64,000 nucleotides of DNA from assembly GCF_017875325.1 (NCBI RefSeq), contig NZ_JAGGMN010000001.1:434001-498000 (forward strand). The letters are read 5' to 3'. How positions within the stretch are numbered: position 1 is the first letter of the stretch; each line of letters opens with the position of its first letter. The DNA is from Methanofollis sp. W23. Its GTDB lineage: Archaea; Halobacteriota; Methanomicrobia; Methanomicrobiales; Methanofollaceae. Shown piece by piece: positions 26,074 through 34,747 of this stretch. Below the pieces are notes generated by a model. The model had not been told where the DNA came from. It saw only the letters and a program-made list of their open reading frames with translations, and searched no databases. The position numbers and the translations under genes were made by a program.

Positions 26074-26259
26074 GTGGAGTGAGGTCTCCATCAAGTCTCC
26101 AGTCTTGAAAAGAGAGAGAGAGTGCGTGCTCTCGCCTCATGAAAAATTACCATGAAAACGATCTAGGCGATCCTCTCTTCAGGTTTGCATGAGAGTTTGA
26201 ACTCGCCATATCCCGTTGAAGCCGATACACAGAGGATAGAAAATTCTTCAGATGGATCG

Positions 26260-26477
26260 GCCGCCCCCAATCGTCGAGATTTCCCTGCCATCTCGCGCCG
26301 GGGGGTTTCACCCCCCGGACCCCCCCCACGGACAGAAGATAGGCAGGGGCGGCGATAGAACAGGATCCACACCGATTCCCCTATCTTGAAAAGAGAAAGA
26401 GAGAGCACGTGACGAGAAATTTTCATCGCGTATGCCTGAGGCGTGCTTTCCCCTCATGCAAAATTCTAGAGAGCCCG
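26260..26477. repeat. Hairpin module joined to an inverted terminal segment
   Basis: The GCCGCCCC-bounded hairpin module (26260-26353) is followed by CTTGAAAAGAGAAAGAGAG, then GAAATTTTCATCGCGTATGC, and ends TTCTAGAGAGCCC. The last part is the right end of the miniature element family. The order module, spacer, terminal segment repeats at 40402-40629. Confidence 0.82.
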
Positions 26478-26806
26478 GAAATATGAAAAAAAAAGTTCCG
26501 TGAAGGTTGGACGGATCCTGACCATCATGAAGAGGTCTGTCATAAACCTCTCCCGAACACACACCGGCGATACGGCGGTAACGTGCCGGTGTCGGGTTCG
26601 AGGTCTTTATTCCCGGAGGAGCAGAGGAGTCTGCTCATGCCGGATATTTCGCCACATCACTGTGGCATGAATGATCATGATACGATACCAGGGATAAATC
26701 TGGCCCGTGCGGTGTGAAAGTGATCTCCTCTCCGCGTTATAATAAACCGACCGTTTTCACAATCTGCAATTTGGATATTTGGACGTTATTGGGCGAGTCC
26801 TATTAA

Positions 26807-26820
26807 TGTAATATAAATAA
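26807..26820 (+). promoter_or_regulatory. TATA box for the CHAT gene
   Basis: TGTAATATAAATAA lies about 45 bases before the ATG at 26860. Transcription near 26840 would include GGAG (26849-26852) at suitable distance from that ATG. Confidence 0.55.
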
Positions 26821-26859
26821 TACTGCTGATTAAAATGGAAGTTGAATTGGAGCATTAAA

Positions 26860-29331
26860 ATGATACTTATGAATCCCGAAATTAACAAATTACTGGAAAA
26901 TGCAATCAAATATCAAAACAATGGATCCGAGACTGAGGCATATGATTACTTCAATGAAGCTTGCCGTCAAGCAGAACAAGTATATGGTGTAGATCACCCC
27001 TGTTATGCGATAGCACTTGGCTATTTTGGACTGTTTCTTTACAAAAGTAAACAGGATAGAAATTCGATTCAATACTGCGAATCTGCAAGAGAGATAATGG
27101 AAAAGGCAGGAGAGGTAGATTCACAAGAATACAGAACGCTCTTAAATAATCTTGTGAATATCTACTCATCTCTTGGATTAAAATCAAAAGCGCGTTCTAT
27201 ATACACATCTATTTTGAAAATAGAATCTAAAGAAAAAAAAGATTCAAACTATGCAAAAACATTGGTCAATCGCGGCTCCATCCATCGAGAGATGGGCAGA
27301 TATCATGAAGCACTGAACGATCTCAAAGAAGCAAAAAAAATCTATGAAGACAATGGAAAAACAAGAACTTCAGATTATGCTGCTATGCTTAATCATATCG
27401 GCCTTTATTATATTGAATTGCAAAATTATAATGGATCAATCAATTATTTTAACAAAGCACTTATTCTGTTGAAAGAAATCGGACTGGAAAACGGACCGGA
27501 TTACCTTCCAATATTGAATAACATTGCCTTAGCACATCAGAAAAAGGGTGATTATGAGAAGTCAATTGAGATCTATACAGATGTTTTGAACTTATTCCGA
27601 TCGAAGTTTGGTGAAAACCATATTGACATTACAAATATTTACGATAATCTATCTGGGATTTACATCAAATGTAATAATTACGAAAAAGCATTTGAATTGA
27701 TTATTAAATCATCAAAGATAAATGAGAAATATCTGGATGATTTTGCTGGTTTTCTATCTGATACTGAACTTTCGGGCCCCATTAACCAATTCCAGTTGCA
27801 TGTCCACATATTGTTTTCACTCCTTCAGCAATGGAAAAATCCACCACAAAAATGCATAAATTTTGCATTCAACGTAATTTTTCGGCGAAAAGCATTTGTT
27901 ATGGACTCTTATATTTACCGAAGACGAATGACATCTCTTAAGTGTGATGAGGGGATCAAAAATGATCTTGGTCGATTAACATCTACGAAATATGAAATTG
28001 CTCGGATGATAAATACTCAACCTCAAGATATCGAAAATTTTGAAGAATTCAAAAATAAACTGTACCAACTTGAAAATGAATGCAAAATATTGGAGCGAAA
28101 TATTGCATATCAGATTCCAGATTCATATTTAGAAAATATTAAAGATATTGAGGGGAATGAAGCGATCAGAGCGCAATTGCCTCCAAATTCAGCAGTTATT
28201 GAATTCATAAGGTACAACTCTATTAATTTGAAGAAAAAAACTCCACATATACCCAAACCAAGATATGCTGTATTTATCCTGACAAGCGACGCAGATATTC
28301 AATTTGTGGATCTAGGATCTGCTCTTGAGATCGAGAATCTCATTAAAAAAACAATTTCTGAGATTGGAGAAGGAGAACTAATCTTTCCGACTCTTGAAAG
28401 ATTGAGTGATAGAATATTATCTCCTATATCGTCTGCAATAGATCAGAAACAACACTTGTTCGTCATCCCTGATGCTTCATTAAATTTACTGCCAATTGGC
28501 ATCTTAGTAAGTGATGGGAAATATTTGATTGAGAAAACTCGAATCACATATCTTACGTCTTCACGAGATCTGCTCAAAAACAAGGCGTGTGAGCCACAAA
28601 ATCAAACAAATCCAATTATAATAGCAGACCCAGATTACGACTTAGTTGACAAAGATGACCATTCGAACCTAATATCCACAGTAGATGATCAAAGAATTTT
28701 TTCCGAGCCTCTGAAACAGTTTGAGAGACTCGAAGGGACAAGAGTCGAAGGGAAAAAAATACACAGCATCATTGGAGGTGAACTTTGGCTGGATGCAAAT
28801 GCTCTCGAATCAAAATTAAAAAATCTTCATTCACCAAAGATTCTTCACATAGCATCACATGGATATTATCTGCCTGAAAACCAAAAAAATAATTCACATT
28901 CTCTTTTTCGATGTAGTTTTGTCCTCGCAGGAGTGAATTCATTCATTCATGGTCTGCCTCTTCCAACAGAAGCAGAAGATGGAATTGTAAATGCATATGA
29001 GGTTGCCGAGTTGGACCTAAAATCAACAGATATGGTGGTTCTATCCGCATGTGAAACAGGCCTTGGAGATAGTCTCGCTGGTGAAGGGGTGTTTGGTTTT
29101 CGTCGATCATTTGCATTAGCAGGGGCAAAGACACTTGTCATAAGTTTATGGTCAATACCAGATGAAGAAACAAAAGAATTAATGGTTTCATTTTATTCTA
29201 ATCTAAAGGCTGGAATGGAGAGAGCTGAAGCGTTGCAAAAAGCACAGTTGTCAGTAAAAACAAACCATTCTAACCCCTATTATTGGGGTGCGTTTATCTT
29301 GCAAGGAGTATCTGATAAGATACTTTGGTGA
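26860..29331 (+). CDS. TPR-CHAT caspase-like protease
   Basis: An 823-residue protein. Residues 1-300 hold about six tetratricopeptide repeats (for example YAKTLVNRGSIHREMGRYHEA, YLPILNNIALAHQKKGDYEKS). A helical linker leads to a C-terminal CHAT domain (about 560-823). The caspase-like dyad is intact: H667 in LHIASHGYYL and C731 in VVLSACETGLGD. CHAT proteases cut partner proteins; TPR-CHAT proteins act in several prokaryotic defence or cell-death systems. No substrate, gasdermin or nuclease partner is encoded next to it. The gene is strikingly AT-rich in its codons compared with its neighbours and sits between repeat-filled gaps, pointing to horizontal acquisition. The ATG at 26860 is chosen on GGAG; an upstream in-frame TTG is at 26842. 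Confidence 0.88.
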   Translation: MILMNPEINKLLENAIKYQNNGSETEAYDYFNEACRQAEQVYGVDHPCYAIALGYFGLFLYKSKQDRNSIQYCESAREIMEKAGEVDSQEYRTLLNNLVNIYSSLGLKSKARSIYTSILKIESKEKKDSNYAKTLVNRGSIHREMGRYHEALNDLKEAKKIYEDNGKTRTSDYAAMLNHIGLYYIELQNYNGSINYFNKALILLKEIGLENGPDYLPILNNIALAHQKKGDYEKSIEIYTDVLNLFRSKFGENHIDITNIYDNLSGIYIKCNNYEKAFELIIKSSKINEKYLDDFAGFLSDTELSGPINQFQLHVHILFSLLQQWKNPPQKCINFAFNVIFRRKAFVMDSYIYRRRMTSLKCDEGIKNDLGRLTSTKYEIARMINTQPQDIENFEEFKNKLYQLENECKILERNIAYQIPDSYLENIKDIEGNEAIRAQLPPNSAVIEFIRYNSINLKKKTPHIPKPRYAVFILTSDADIQFVDLGSALEIENLIKKTISEIGEGELIFPTLERLSDRILSPISSAIDQKQHLFVIPDASLNLLPIGILVSDGKYLIEKTRITYLTSSRDLLKNKACEPQNQTNPIIIADPDYDLVDKDDHSNLISTVDDQRIFSEPLKQFERLEGTRVEGKKIHSIIGGELWLDANALESKLKNLHSPKILHIASHGYYLPENQKNNSHSLFRCSFVLAGVNSFIHGLPLPTEAEDGIVNAYEVAELDLKSTDMVVLSACETGLGDSLAGEGVFGFRRSFALAGAKTLVISLWSIPDEETKELMVSFYSNLKAGMERAEALQKAQLSVKTNHSNPYYWGAFILQGVSDKILW

Positions 29332-29567
29332 GTTAATATTCTCTGCGTTTTGTATCAAGGAAGTGTATCTCTGTGATCTACTTAGCCCGACATTCCCCTT
29401 CAGGGATGGAAAGATATCCCCTCTAGGATGAAGTAGAAATCTCACACGATCTATGCAAATCAAAGATCCCTTGAAGATTTTTGATTGTCTTCATCTCCCT
29501 CCGTTTGCTCCTACTCAGACAGATACTCAAGATCCATCCAGAGAAAGAACACTCTCCCTCCCCCCCC

Positions 29568-29577
29568 AAAAAAAAAA
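29568..29577 (-). terminator. Poly-T terminator after the SelB-like gene
   Basis: A run of ten A on the plus strand (T on the transcript strand) begins two bases after the stop of the minus-strand gene at 29580. Oligo-T runs are the usual archaeal terminators. Confidence 0.65.
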
Positions 29578-29579
29578 GA

Positions 29580-30524
29580 TTACTCCAGAGTGATCGTCCC
29601 TGCCACCCGCAGACTCCCACCCTCGAGATAGGTCACGACCGCCTTCGAACCAGCCTTAAAGACCAACTCCTTCTCCAGTTCGACGGTGACCGTCGCCCCC
29701 TCCACGGCGACGACGCGTGACGGCAAATACTGCACCCAGTGCCCGAGATGGAGGACCATCCCCTCGGTGATGGGGGTCTTCCAGAAGGGGACGAGGTCGA
29801 GGGTGCCGGTGAGCGTGGTCTCGCACCTGAGCGTGGGGTCGTCGGAGAGGACATACCCCCGGTCAAAGTCCTCCTCATCGACGTTCTTGAGAGCGATGCC
29901 GGCGCGGTCGCCGACACTCGCCTCGTCGAAGTCGTCGTCGTGCTTCTGGATGGACCTGACCAGGGCCTTCTTCTCGGTCGGGAAGACCCGCAGTTCGTCG
30001 TGCTTCCTGAGCGTGCCGTCGGCGACGGTGCCGAGGACCACGGTCCCGATCCCCCTGACATTGAAGAAGTGGTCGATGGGGACGATGCAGGTCTCTTTTG
30101 TTTCGGCGTCGGCATGGGCGCTCGCCGCCTCGTCGAGGAGACGCTCCCTGAGCACGATGGGGTCGTCCTCCACGCACTCGTAATTTTCGAGGGCGGTGCC
30201 CTTCAGGAGCGGGGTGACCTGCTCGGGGGCGATGTAGTTTCGCAGGACTATAAAGCCGCGGGGCACCCCGGCCGCCTGGAGCATCAGCAGGCACTCCCCG
30301 AAGGTGGCGTCGAGCTGGTCCACCACAACGACCGCCGCGTCGGCCATCGAGACCGCATAAAAGAGCGGGGCAAGACGGTCGGGATATCTGGTCGGCTCGA
30401 TGAACGTGAGTGTAGCGGTGCCTTTCTTGAGGTTATAGAAGGTGATATCGGTGCTTGTCCCCTTTTTGCCCAGGTTCTTCGCATACCCAGTGGGACCAAG
30501 CACTGCAACCGTGAGGTTTGCCAT
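29580..30524 (-). CDS. Archaeal SelB-like (aSelBL) translation-factor homologue with degenerate GTPase motifs
   Basis: A 314-residue protein with the layout of the EF-Tu/SelB family: a G-like domain (1-145) and two beta-barrel domains (about 150-235 and 240-314). The second domain keeps the hallmark HFFNVRGIGTVVLGTVADG. The GTP-binding motifs have been lost. The P-loop position reads GPTGYAKNLGKKG, the DxxG segment reads FIEPTRYPDR, and NKxD is replaced by LRNY. SelB-like proteins with lost GTPase motifs have been described from methanogens; the role is unknown. The start at 30524 gives the G-domain start directly and fits a leaderless message; the in-frame ATG at 30551 is an alternative. Confidence 0.82.
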   Translation of the reverse strand: MANLTVAVLGPTGYAKNLGKKGTSTDITFYNLKKGTATLTFIEPTRYPDRLAPLFYAVSMADAAVVVVDQLDATFGECLLMLQAAGVPRGFIVLRNYIAPEQVTPLLKGTALENYECVEDDPIVLRERLLDEAASAHADAETKETCIVPIDHFFNVRGIGTVVLGTVADGTLRKHDELRVFPTEKKALVRSIQKHDDDFDEASVGDRAGIALKNVDEEDFDRGYVLSDDPTLRCETTLTGTLDLVPFWKTPITEGMVLHLGHWVQYLPSRVVAVEGATVTVELEKELVFKAGSKAVVTYLEGGSLRVAGTITLE

Positions 30525-30691
30525 AGATAGATGTTGGCAGGAGAACGGCATAATGGTTCTCCGCGGGGCAACCGCCGGGGTCCCTGGGTTTTGTTCGAGG
30601 CGTACAGGGGACGATCAGATCCTCGCATGGCGGCTCAAAAGGACGATGCCTCGGTCGAAAGAAGATCTCAGGCATATTGGTCGCGAGAGTG

Positions 30692-30947
30692 GGCTCTTTA
30701 GAATCATATATGGGCCGGGATCACGCCTCACGCCTACGAGATGAACATTTCTCGTCGCGTGTTTTCTCTCTTTTCAAGACTGGAGAATCGGTAGAGACCG
30801 TGTTCAATCCGCCGTTCCCCCCAGCGAGAAAATGGAGGAAGGCCGTTGAATCGCGCTCGCACCGAGAATAGGTGAGGGGTTCTGCAGGCCCGAAAATTTT
30901 CATCGTGTATGCTTGAACCACGGGTTCATGCTGAACTCTACAGCGCC
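30692..30947. repeat. Miniature inverted-repeat element, degenerate copy
   Basis: Left end GGCTCTTTAGAA, right end AACTCTACAGCGCC. The right terminal segment (from about 30893) reads GAAAATTTTCATCGTGTATG and then CTTGAACCACGGGTTCATGC. The left part carries CTCTCTTTTCAAGACTGGAG, the reverse complement of the spacer at 26095-26400. The hairpin core is mostly lost. Confidence 0.68.
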
Positions 30948-31037
30948 GAATTTTTATTCTTCGCGCGGACGGTCCAATGTGCTCCCGGCATCCTGGAGAT
31001 GACCCGGGGGTGTCGACGCCCTGCCTGAGCGACAGAT

Positions 31038-31046
31038 GTATATACT
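31038..31046 (+). promoter_or_regulatory. TATA box for the acyl-CoA synthetase gene
   Basis: GTATATACT lies about 36 bases before the ATG at 31078. GCCGGGAG immediately before the ATG is the ribosome site on a short leader. Confidence 0.6.
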
Positions 31047-31077
31047 TCCCGTCTGAACTCCGGCAGGGTGCCGGGAG

Positions 31078-33180
31078 ATGAATGAGAGGCTCAACGAGGC
31101 CGCAAGCTATGCCCTGCTGGAAAAATACGGGATCGGGGTGCCGGCCCACCGTCTTGCCCGCGACCGTGCCGGGGCGGTGACTGCGGCACGGGCCGTCGGC
31201 TACCCGGTGGTGGTCAAGGTCGTCTCCCCCGAAATCGTGCACAAGTCCGACGTCGGCGGGGTGGTGACCGGGGTCGTCGACGAGATCGGGGTCATGGCGG
31301 CCTATGAGCAGGTCCGCACCGCCGCCGCCGCCGTGCCAGACGCACACTTCGAAGGGGCGATCGTCGAAGAGCACCTCCCGCACGGCCAGGAGTTTCTCAT
31401 CGGCGGGACGACCGACCCGGCCTTCGGGAAGGTACTCACCGTCGGGACCGGCGGCACCCTTGTCGAACTTCTCAGGGACGTCTCGTTCAGGGTGCTCCCT
31501 ATCGACGAGGCCGGGGCGCAGGCGATGGTGAGGGAACTGCGGAGTTATGCCCTGGTGAAGGGCTACCGCGGCGCCCCTCCCCTCGACGAGGAGGCCCTGA
31601 TCGGCGCCGTCCTCGCGGCGGCACGCCTCTTCGAGCACGAGGCGATCGTCGAGTTCGACATCAACCCCCTCGTCCTGTACGCCGACGGCGCCGTGGCCGT
31701 CGACGCCGGGGTCGTCACCAGCACCCCGGAGGTCACACAGATGTTTGAGACTGCCCCCTTTACACTCCCTGAACCCCGGACCATTGCGGTCGTCGGGGCC
31801 TCCACCGACCCGGCCAAGGTCGGGTATGCGGTCATGAGAAACCTGCTCGGCTTCGACGGCCGGCTCTGCCCGGTCAACCCGCACCGCGAGCAGGTGCTCG
31901 GCCTCCAGGCCTACCCCACGGTCAGGGCGATCAGGGGCGAGGTCGACCTTGCCGTCGTCGCCGTCAGGGCCCCGCTGGTACCGGGGGTCATCGAAGCGTG
32001 CGGGGAGAAGGGCGTGCCCCTCGCCGTCGTCATCTCGGCCGGATTCGGCGAGACCGGCGAGGCCGGGCAGCGGCTTGAGGACGAGACCAGGGCCATGGCC
32101 AGGAAATACGGGATGCGCCTCCTTGGCCCAAACTGTCTCGGGCTGATGCTCCCGCACCTCGGGATCAATGCCACCTTCGACCCCATCGCCCCTAAGAAGG
32201 GCCATCTCGGGTTTCTCTCGCAGAGCGGCGCCGTGATCACTACGATCGTCGACTGGAGCGTCATGACCGAGACCGGGTTCTCGGCGGTGGTCAGCGTCGG
32301 CAACCAGGCCGACCTCGGGTTCGCCGACCTCCTCCCGGCCGTCGCCGCCGCTCCCGAGACCAGGGCGGCGATCCTCTATGTCGAGGAGGTGAAGGACGGC
32401 CGACGGTTCCTGGAGGCGGCGCGGCAGGTGACCGGGACCGTCCCGGTCATTGCCGTCAAGTCTGGCTCGTCTGCGAAGGGCCGGGCGGCCGCCTCCTCAC
32501 ACACCGGATCGCTTGCAGGGTCGTTCGAGGTCTACTCGGCTGCCTTCAGGCAGGCCGGGATCCTCCATGCAGGGTCCATCGAGGAGGCCTTCCAGCTCGG
32601 CGAACTCCTCGCCTCAGAGGGCTACCCACAGGGCGAGCGTGCCTATGTCATCTCTGGCGCCGGCGGGTTTGCGGTCCTGGCCTCAGACTTTGCCGAGCGC
32701 CATGGCGTCTCCCTCCAGACGATCCCTGACGACATCCTCCGCGACCTCGACGCCGTCCTCCCCTCTCTCTGGAACCGCGCCAACCCCATGGACATCGTCG
32801 GCGACGGCGGGGCCGGGCGCTACGCCCGCGTCTTCGACGTGATGATCGAGCACCAGGACGCCTGGGACATCGCCTTCGTCGTCACCGTCCCCTCGGCCGT
32901 CCTCAACCCCATCGAGATCGCCCACGAGATCGTGCGTTTCTCCAGAAAGACCGGGAAGATGGTGGTCCCCTGTCTCCTCGGCGGCGAGACGATGCAGGGG
33001 GCGGTGCGGGTGCTGAAGAACCATTGCATCCCGAACTTCCCTGAGATCGAGGACGCCTTCAGGGCCGTCGGGACGGTGCTTCGGAGCGGGCGGCGGGGGA
33101 GCGGAGGGCGCCCTGCCTGCGACCGCCACGGGGAGAGAGCGCGGTTCAGGACCGCCCCCCTGCCTCCGCCGCCGAGGTGA
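31078..33180 (+). CDS. ADP-forming acyl-CoA (acetate-CoA) synthetase, single-chain beta-alpha order
   Basis: A 700-residue enzyme that should convert acyl-CoA, ADP and phosphate to the acid, CoA and ATP, or the reverse. Residues 1-220 are the ATP-grasp (beta) part (GYPVVVKVVSPEIVHKSDVGG, VEFDINPLVLY). Residues 230-680 are the CoA-binding and ligase (alpha) parts (IAVVGASTDPAKVGYAV, LGPNCLGLM, FLSQSGAV). The phosphorylated histidine lies in SSHTGSLAGS. Many single-chain enzymes have alpha first; here beta comes first. The last 30 residues are Arg/Pro-rich and unlike the family. The acyl substrate cannot be read; acetate is only the commonest. Confidence 0.88.
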   Translation: MNERLNEAASYALLEKYGIGVPAHRLARDRAGAVTAARAVGYPVVVKVVSPEIVHKSDVGGVVTGVVDEIGVMAAYEQVRTAAAAVPDAHFEGAIVEEHLPHGQEFLIGGTTDPAFGKVLTVGTGGTLVELLRDVSFRVLPIDEAGAQAMVRELRSYALVKGYRGAPPLDEEALIGAVLAAARLFEHEAIVEFDINPLVLYADGAVAVDAGVVTSTPEVTQMFETAPFTLPEPRTIAVVGASTDPAKVGYAVMRNLLGFDGRLCPVNPHREQVLGLQAYPTVRAIRGEVDLAVVAVRAPLVPGVIEACGEKGVPLAVVISAGFGETGEAGQRLEDETRAMARKYGMRLLGPNCLGLMLPHLGINATFDPIAPKKGHLGFLSQSGAVITTIVDWSVMTETGFSAVVSVGNQADLGFADLLPAVAAAPETRAAILYVEEVKDGRRFLEAARQVTGTVPVIAVKSGSSAKGRAAASSHTGSLAGSFEVYSAAFRQAGILHAGSIEEAFQLGELLASEGYPQGERAYVISGAGGFAVLASDFAERHGVSLQTIPDDILRDLDAVLPSLWNRANPMDIVGDGGAGRYARVFDVMIEHQDAWDIAFVVTVPSAVLNPIEIAHEIVRFSRKTGKMVVPCLLGGETMQGAVRVLKNHCIPNFPEIEDAFRAVGTVLRSGRRGSGGRPACDRHGERARFRTAPLPPPPR

Positions 33181-33221
33181 GTGCTATTGGCCCACTCTGG
33201 GGGGCTATATTCATTGATGGT

Positions 33222-33396
33222 GCCTTCCCGGTCCCATCGAGGTCCTGGGGGTCCGGAGGTAGCGCCCCCGGCACCGATGTTTGGGAAGGCATGATGATCC
33301 AGACGTGCCGCCCTCAATCGTAGAGGTTATCCCACAATCTCGCGCCGGAGGGCGTTGCCCCCCGGACCCCCTACGATGAGGATAGACGGGAGCGGC
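33222..33396. repeat. Two intergenic hairpin modules
   Basis: 33222-33290 is bounded by GCCTTCCC and GGGAAGGC with the decayed hairpin CCGGAGGTAGCGCCCCCGG. 33307-33396 starts GCCGCCCTC, contains TCTCGCGCCGGAGGGCGTTG and ends GAGCGGC. Here the order of the modules is reversed relative to the copies at 6237 and 14533. Confidence 0.8.
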
Positions 33397-33467
33397 AGTT
33401 GAGTGGTGTTCCCACCGGTGTCCTGCTCCAAGGGGAGCAGGATCCATGCACACCCCAAAAGCCCACA

Positions 33468-33665
33468 GGAATTTTTATCCGATGTGCCCGAGGGGGGCGT
33501 TCGGCTCATGCCCAATACAACAGAGCCCCTTGATCTTTCTCCTTGCAATAGAGGATCGGCCGGAAATCTCTGATCATGCCGCCCCTGTCTATCTTCTCTC
33601 CGTGGGGGTCTGGGGGTGAAACCCCCGGCGCGAGACGGCGGAGAAGATTCTACAATACGGGCGGC
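33468..33665. repeat. Terminal segment plus inverted hairpin module
   Basis: 33468-33529 reads GGAATTTTTATCCGATGTGC, then CTCATGCCCAATACAACAGA and GCCC, a right-end segment of the miniature element family. 33578-33665 is a GCCGCCCC-bounded module whose hairpin reads GGGGGTGAAACCCCC, the reverse orientation of the copies at 25981 and 40402. Confidence 0.75.
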
Positions 33666-33769
33666 ACGTTGGATCATCGCGACAAGGATAGCGGTGTCCG
33701 CCGCCCGCCCGCGAGGAGCGCGACCAAAAACTTTCTACCGAACCGATCGAAGAGAGAAGAGTCGTTACC

Positions 33770-34747
33770 ATGAAAAAAGTCCTGATCAACGCGCGCAAAG
33801 AGGACTACGCACACCTCGCTTCCGTCATCGAGGACCACCACCATGTCGTCCTCAGGCAGGACCCGGTCTACGAAATAAAAATCTTTCTGCCAGACAACGA
33901 CCTCGACGCCTTCATCGAGGAGGTGCGCGAGACCGTCGACCTGCGCTACAAAGAGAATCTTATAGAGGTCTCCTCGCCTGAGTTCGTCATCTCGCCGTAC
34001 CTCACGCGGGCCGAAGAAAAGGCAGAGAAGGGGGAAAAGACCGAACGGACCCCGATCGAAAGACTCGTCGAGACAACGAAGCCCTATCTCCGCCTCAACG
34101 CCGACACCCTGGCCATGACCTCCATCGCCGGACTCATTGCTCTCACCGGGCTCTTTCTCAACAATGTCGCCGTGATCATCGGGGCCATGCTCCTCTCCCC
34201 GATCCTCGGGCCCATCTACGCCTTCGCGATCAGCGTCGCCGTCGGCCACGGGAAAGACGGGGTGCGGAGCCTCTCGGTCCTTGCCGCCCTTCTTCTTTCG
34301 GTCTTCGTCCTCTCGGCCCTCTCCACCGCGGGCCTCCACCTGCTCGTCCCGCTTGCCGTCACCCCTGAGATCCTCTCGCGCACCATGGTCAGCCCCATCT
34401 ATATCCTCATGGCCGTCCTGCTCGGGTTTGCGGCGGTGCTCGCCCTCGACCGCGGGATGTCCGACCTCATCGCCGGCGTCGCGATCGCCGCCGCCCTCCT
34501 CCCACCGACCGTGGTGGCCGGGATCGCCACCGTCCTCCTCACTGACCGCGTCCTCCAGGCCGGGGTGCTCGTCCTGGAGAACGTGGTGGGCATGCTTGCC
34601 GGGGCGCTCATCGCCACCCTGGTGCTCGGGATCGGCGCCCGCGACTACTACGAACAGGTCGCCGCCAGGAAGGCGATGGTGCGGACCGCCCTCGCGATAG
34701 CCCTCCTCCTTGCCATTCTGCTCGGGCTCAGCCTGGCCCTCACTTGA
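33770..34747 (+). CDS. DUF389 / TIGR00341 family membrane protein
   Basis: A 325-residue protein. The N-terminal soluble part (1-100; MKKVLINARKEDYAHLASVI) is followed by about six membrane helices with the family signature NNVAVIIGAMLLSPILGPIYAFAISVAVG and, later, LIAGVAIAAALLPPTVVAGI. The family is widespread and its function is not established. The last eight bases overlap the convergent phoU stop. It stands alone on this strand beside the phosphate regulon, but no functional link can be claimed. Confidence 0.9.
   Translation: MKKVLINARKEDYAHLASVIEDHHHVVLRQDPVYEIKIFLPDNDLDAFIEEVRETVDLRYKENLIEVSSPEFVISPYLTRAEEKAEKGEKTERTPIERLVETTKPYLRLNADTLAMTSIAGLIALTGLFLNNVAVIIGAMLLSPILGPIYAFAISVAVGHGKDGVRSLSVLAALLLSVFVLSALSTAGLHLLVPLAVTPEILSRTMVSPIYILMAVLLGFAAVLALDRGMSDLIAGVAIAAALLPPTVVAGIATVLLTDRVLQAGVLVLENVVGMLAGALIATLVLGIGARDYYEQVAARKAMVRTALAIALLLAILLGLSLALT

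Larger units (their letters stand above)
25783..26806. other. Repeat-rich gap before the CHAT gene
   Basis: Three hairpin repeat units and two terminal-type segments occupy most of this gap and are listed separately. Positions 26095-26150 carry a truncated right-end segment (TCTCCAGTCTTGAAAAGAG, then GCCTCATGAAAAATT). From about 26480 to 26800 base composition shifts to AT-rich ahead of the CHAT gene, and I see no gene there. Confidence 0.6.
30525..31077. other. Gap with a degenerate miniature element
   Basis: No gene seen. It holds the start region of the SelB-like gene, a decayed inverted-repeat element at 30692-30947 and the promoter of the acyl-CoA synthetase gene. Confidence 0.6.
33181..33769. 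other. Repeat-filled gap before the DUF389 gene
   Basis: No gene seen. Four repeat pieces nearly fill it: a GCCTTCCC-bounded module, a GCCGCCC-bounded module, a terminal segment, and a second GCCGCCCC-bounded module in the opposite orientation. The last 100 bp before 33770 carry the promoter region of the next gene. Confidence 0.6.

Noticed and set aside
30721-32205. A 494-codon minus-strand ORF opposite the acyl-CoA synthetase gene
   Set aside because: Its composition is typical of antisense GC-rich frames and it lies over well-supported catalytic domains.
34740-34747. Overlap of the DUF389 and phoU ends as an assembly error
   Set aside because: Both proteins end naturally for their families; an 8-base convergent overlap is unremarkable in a compact genome.
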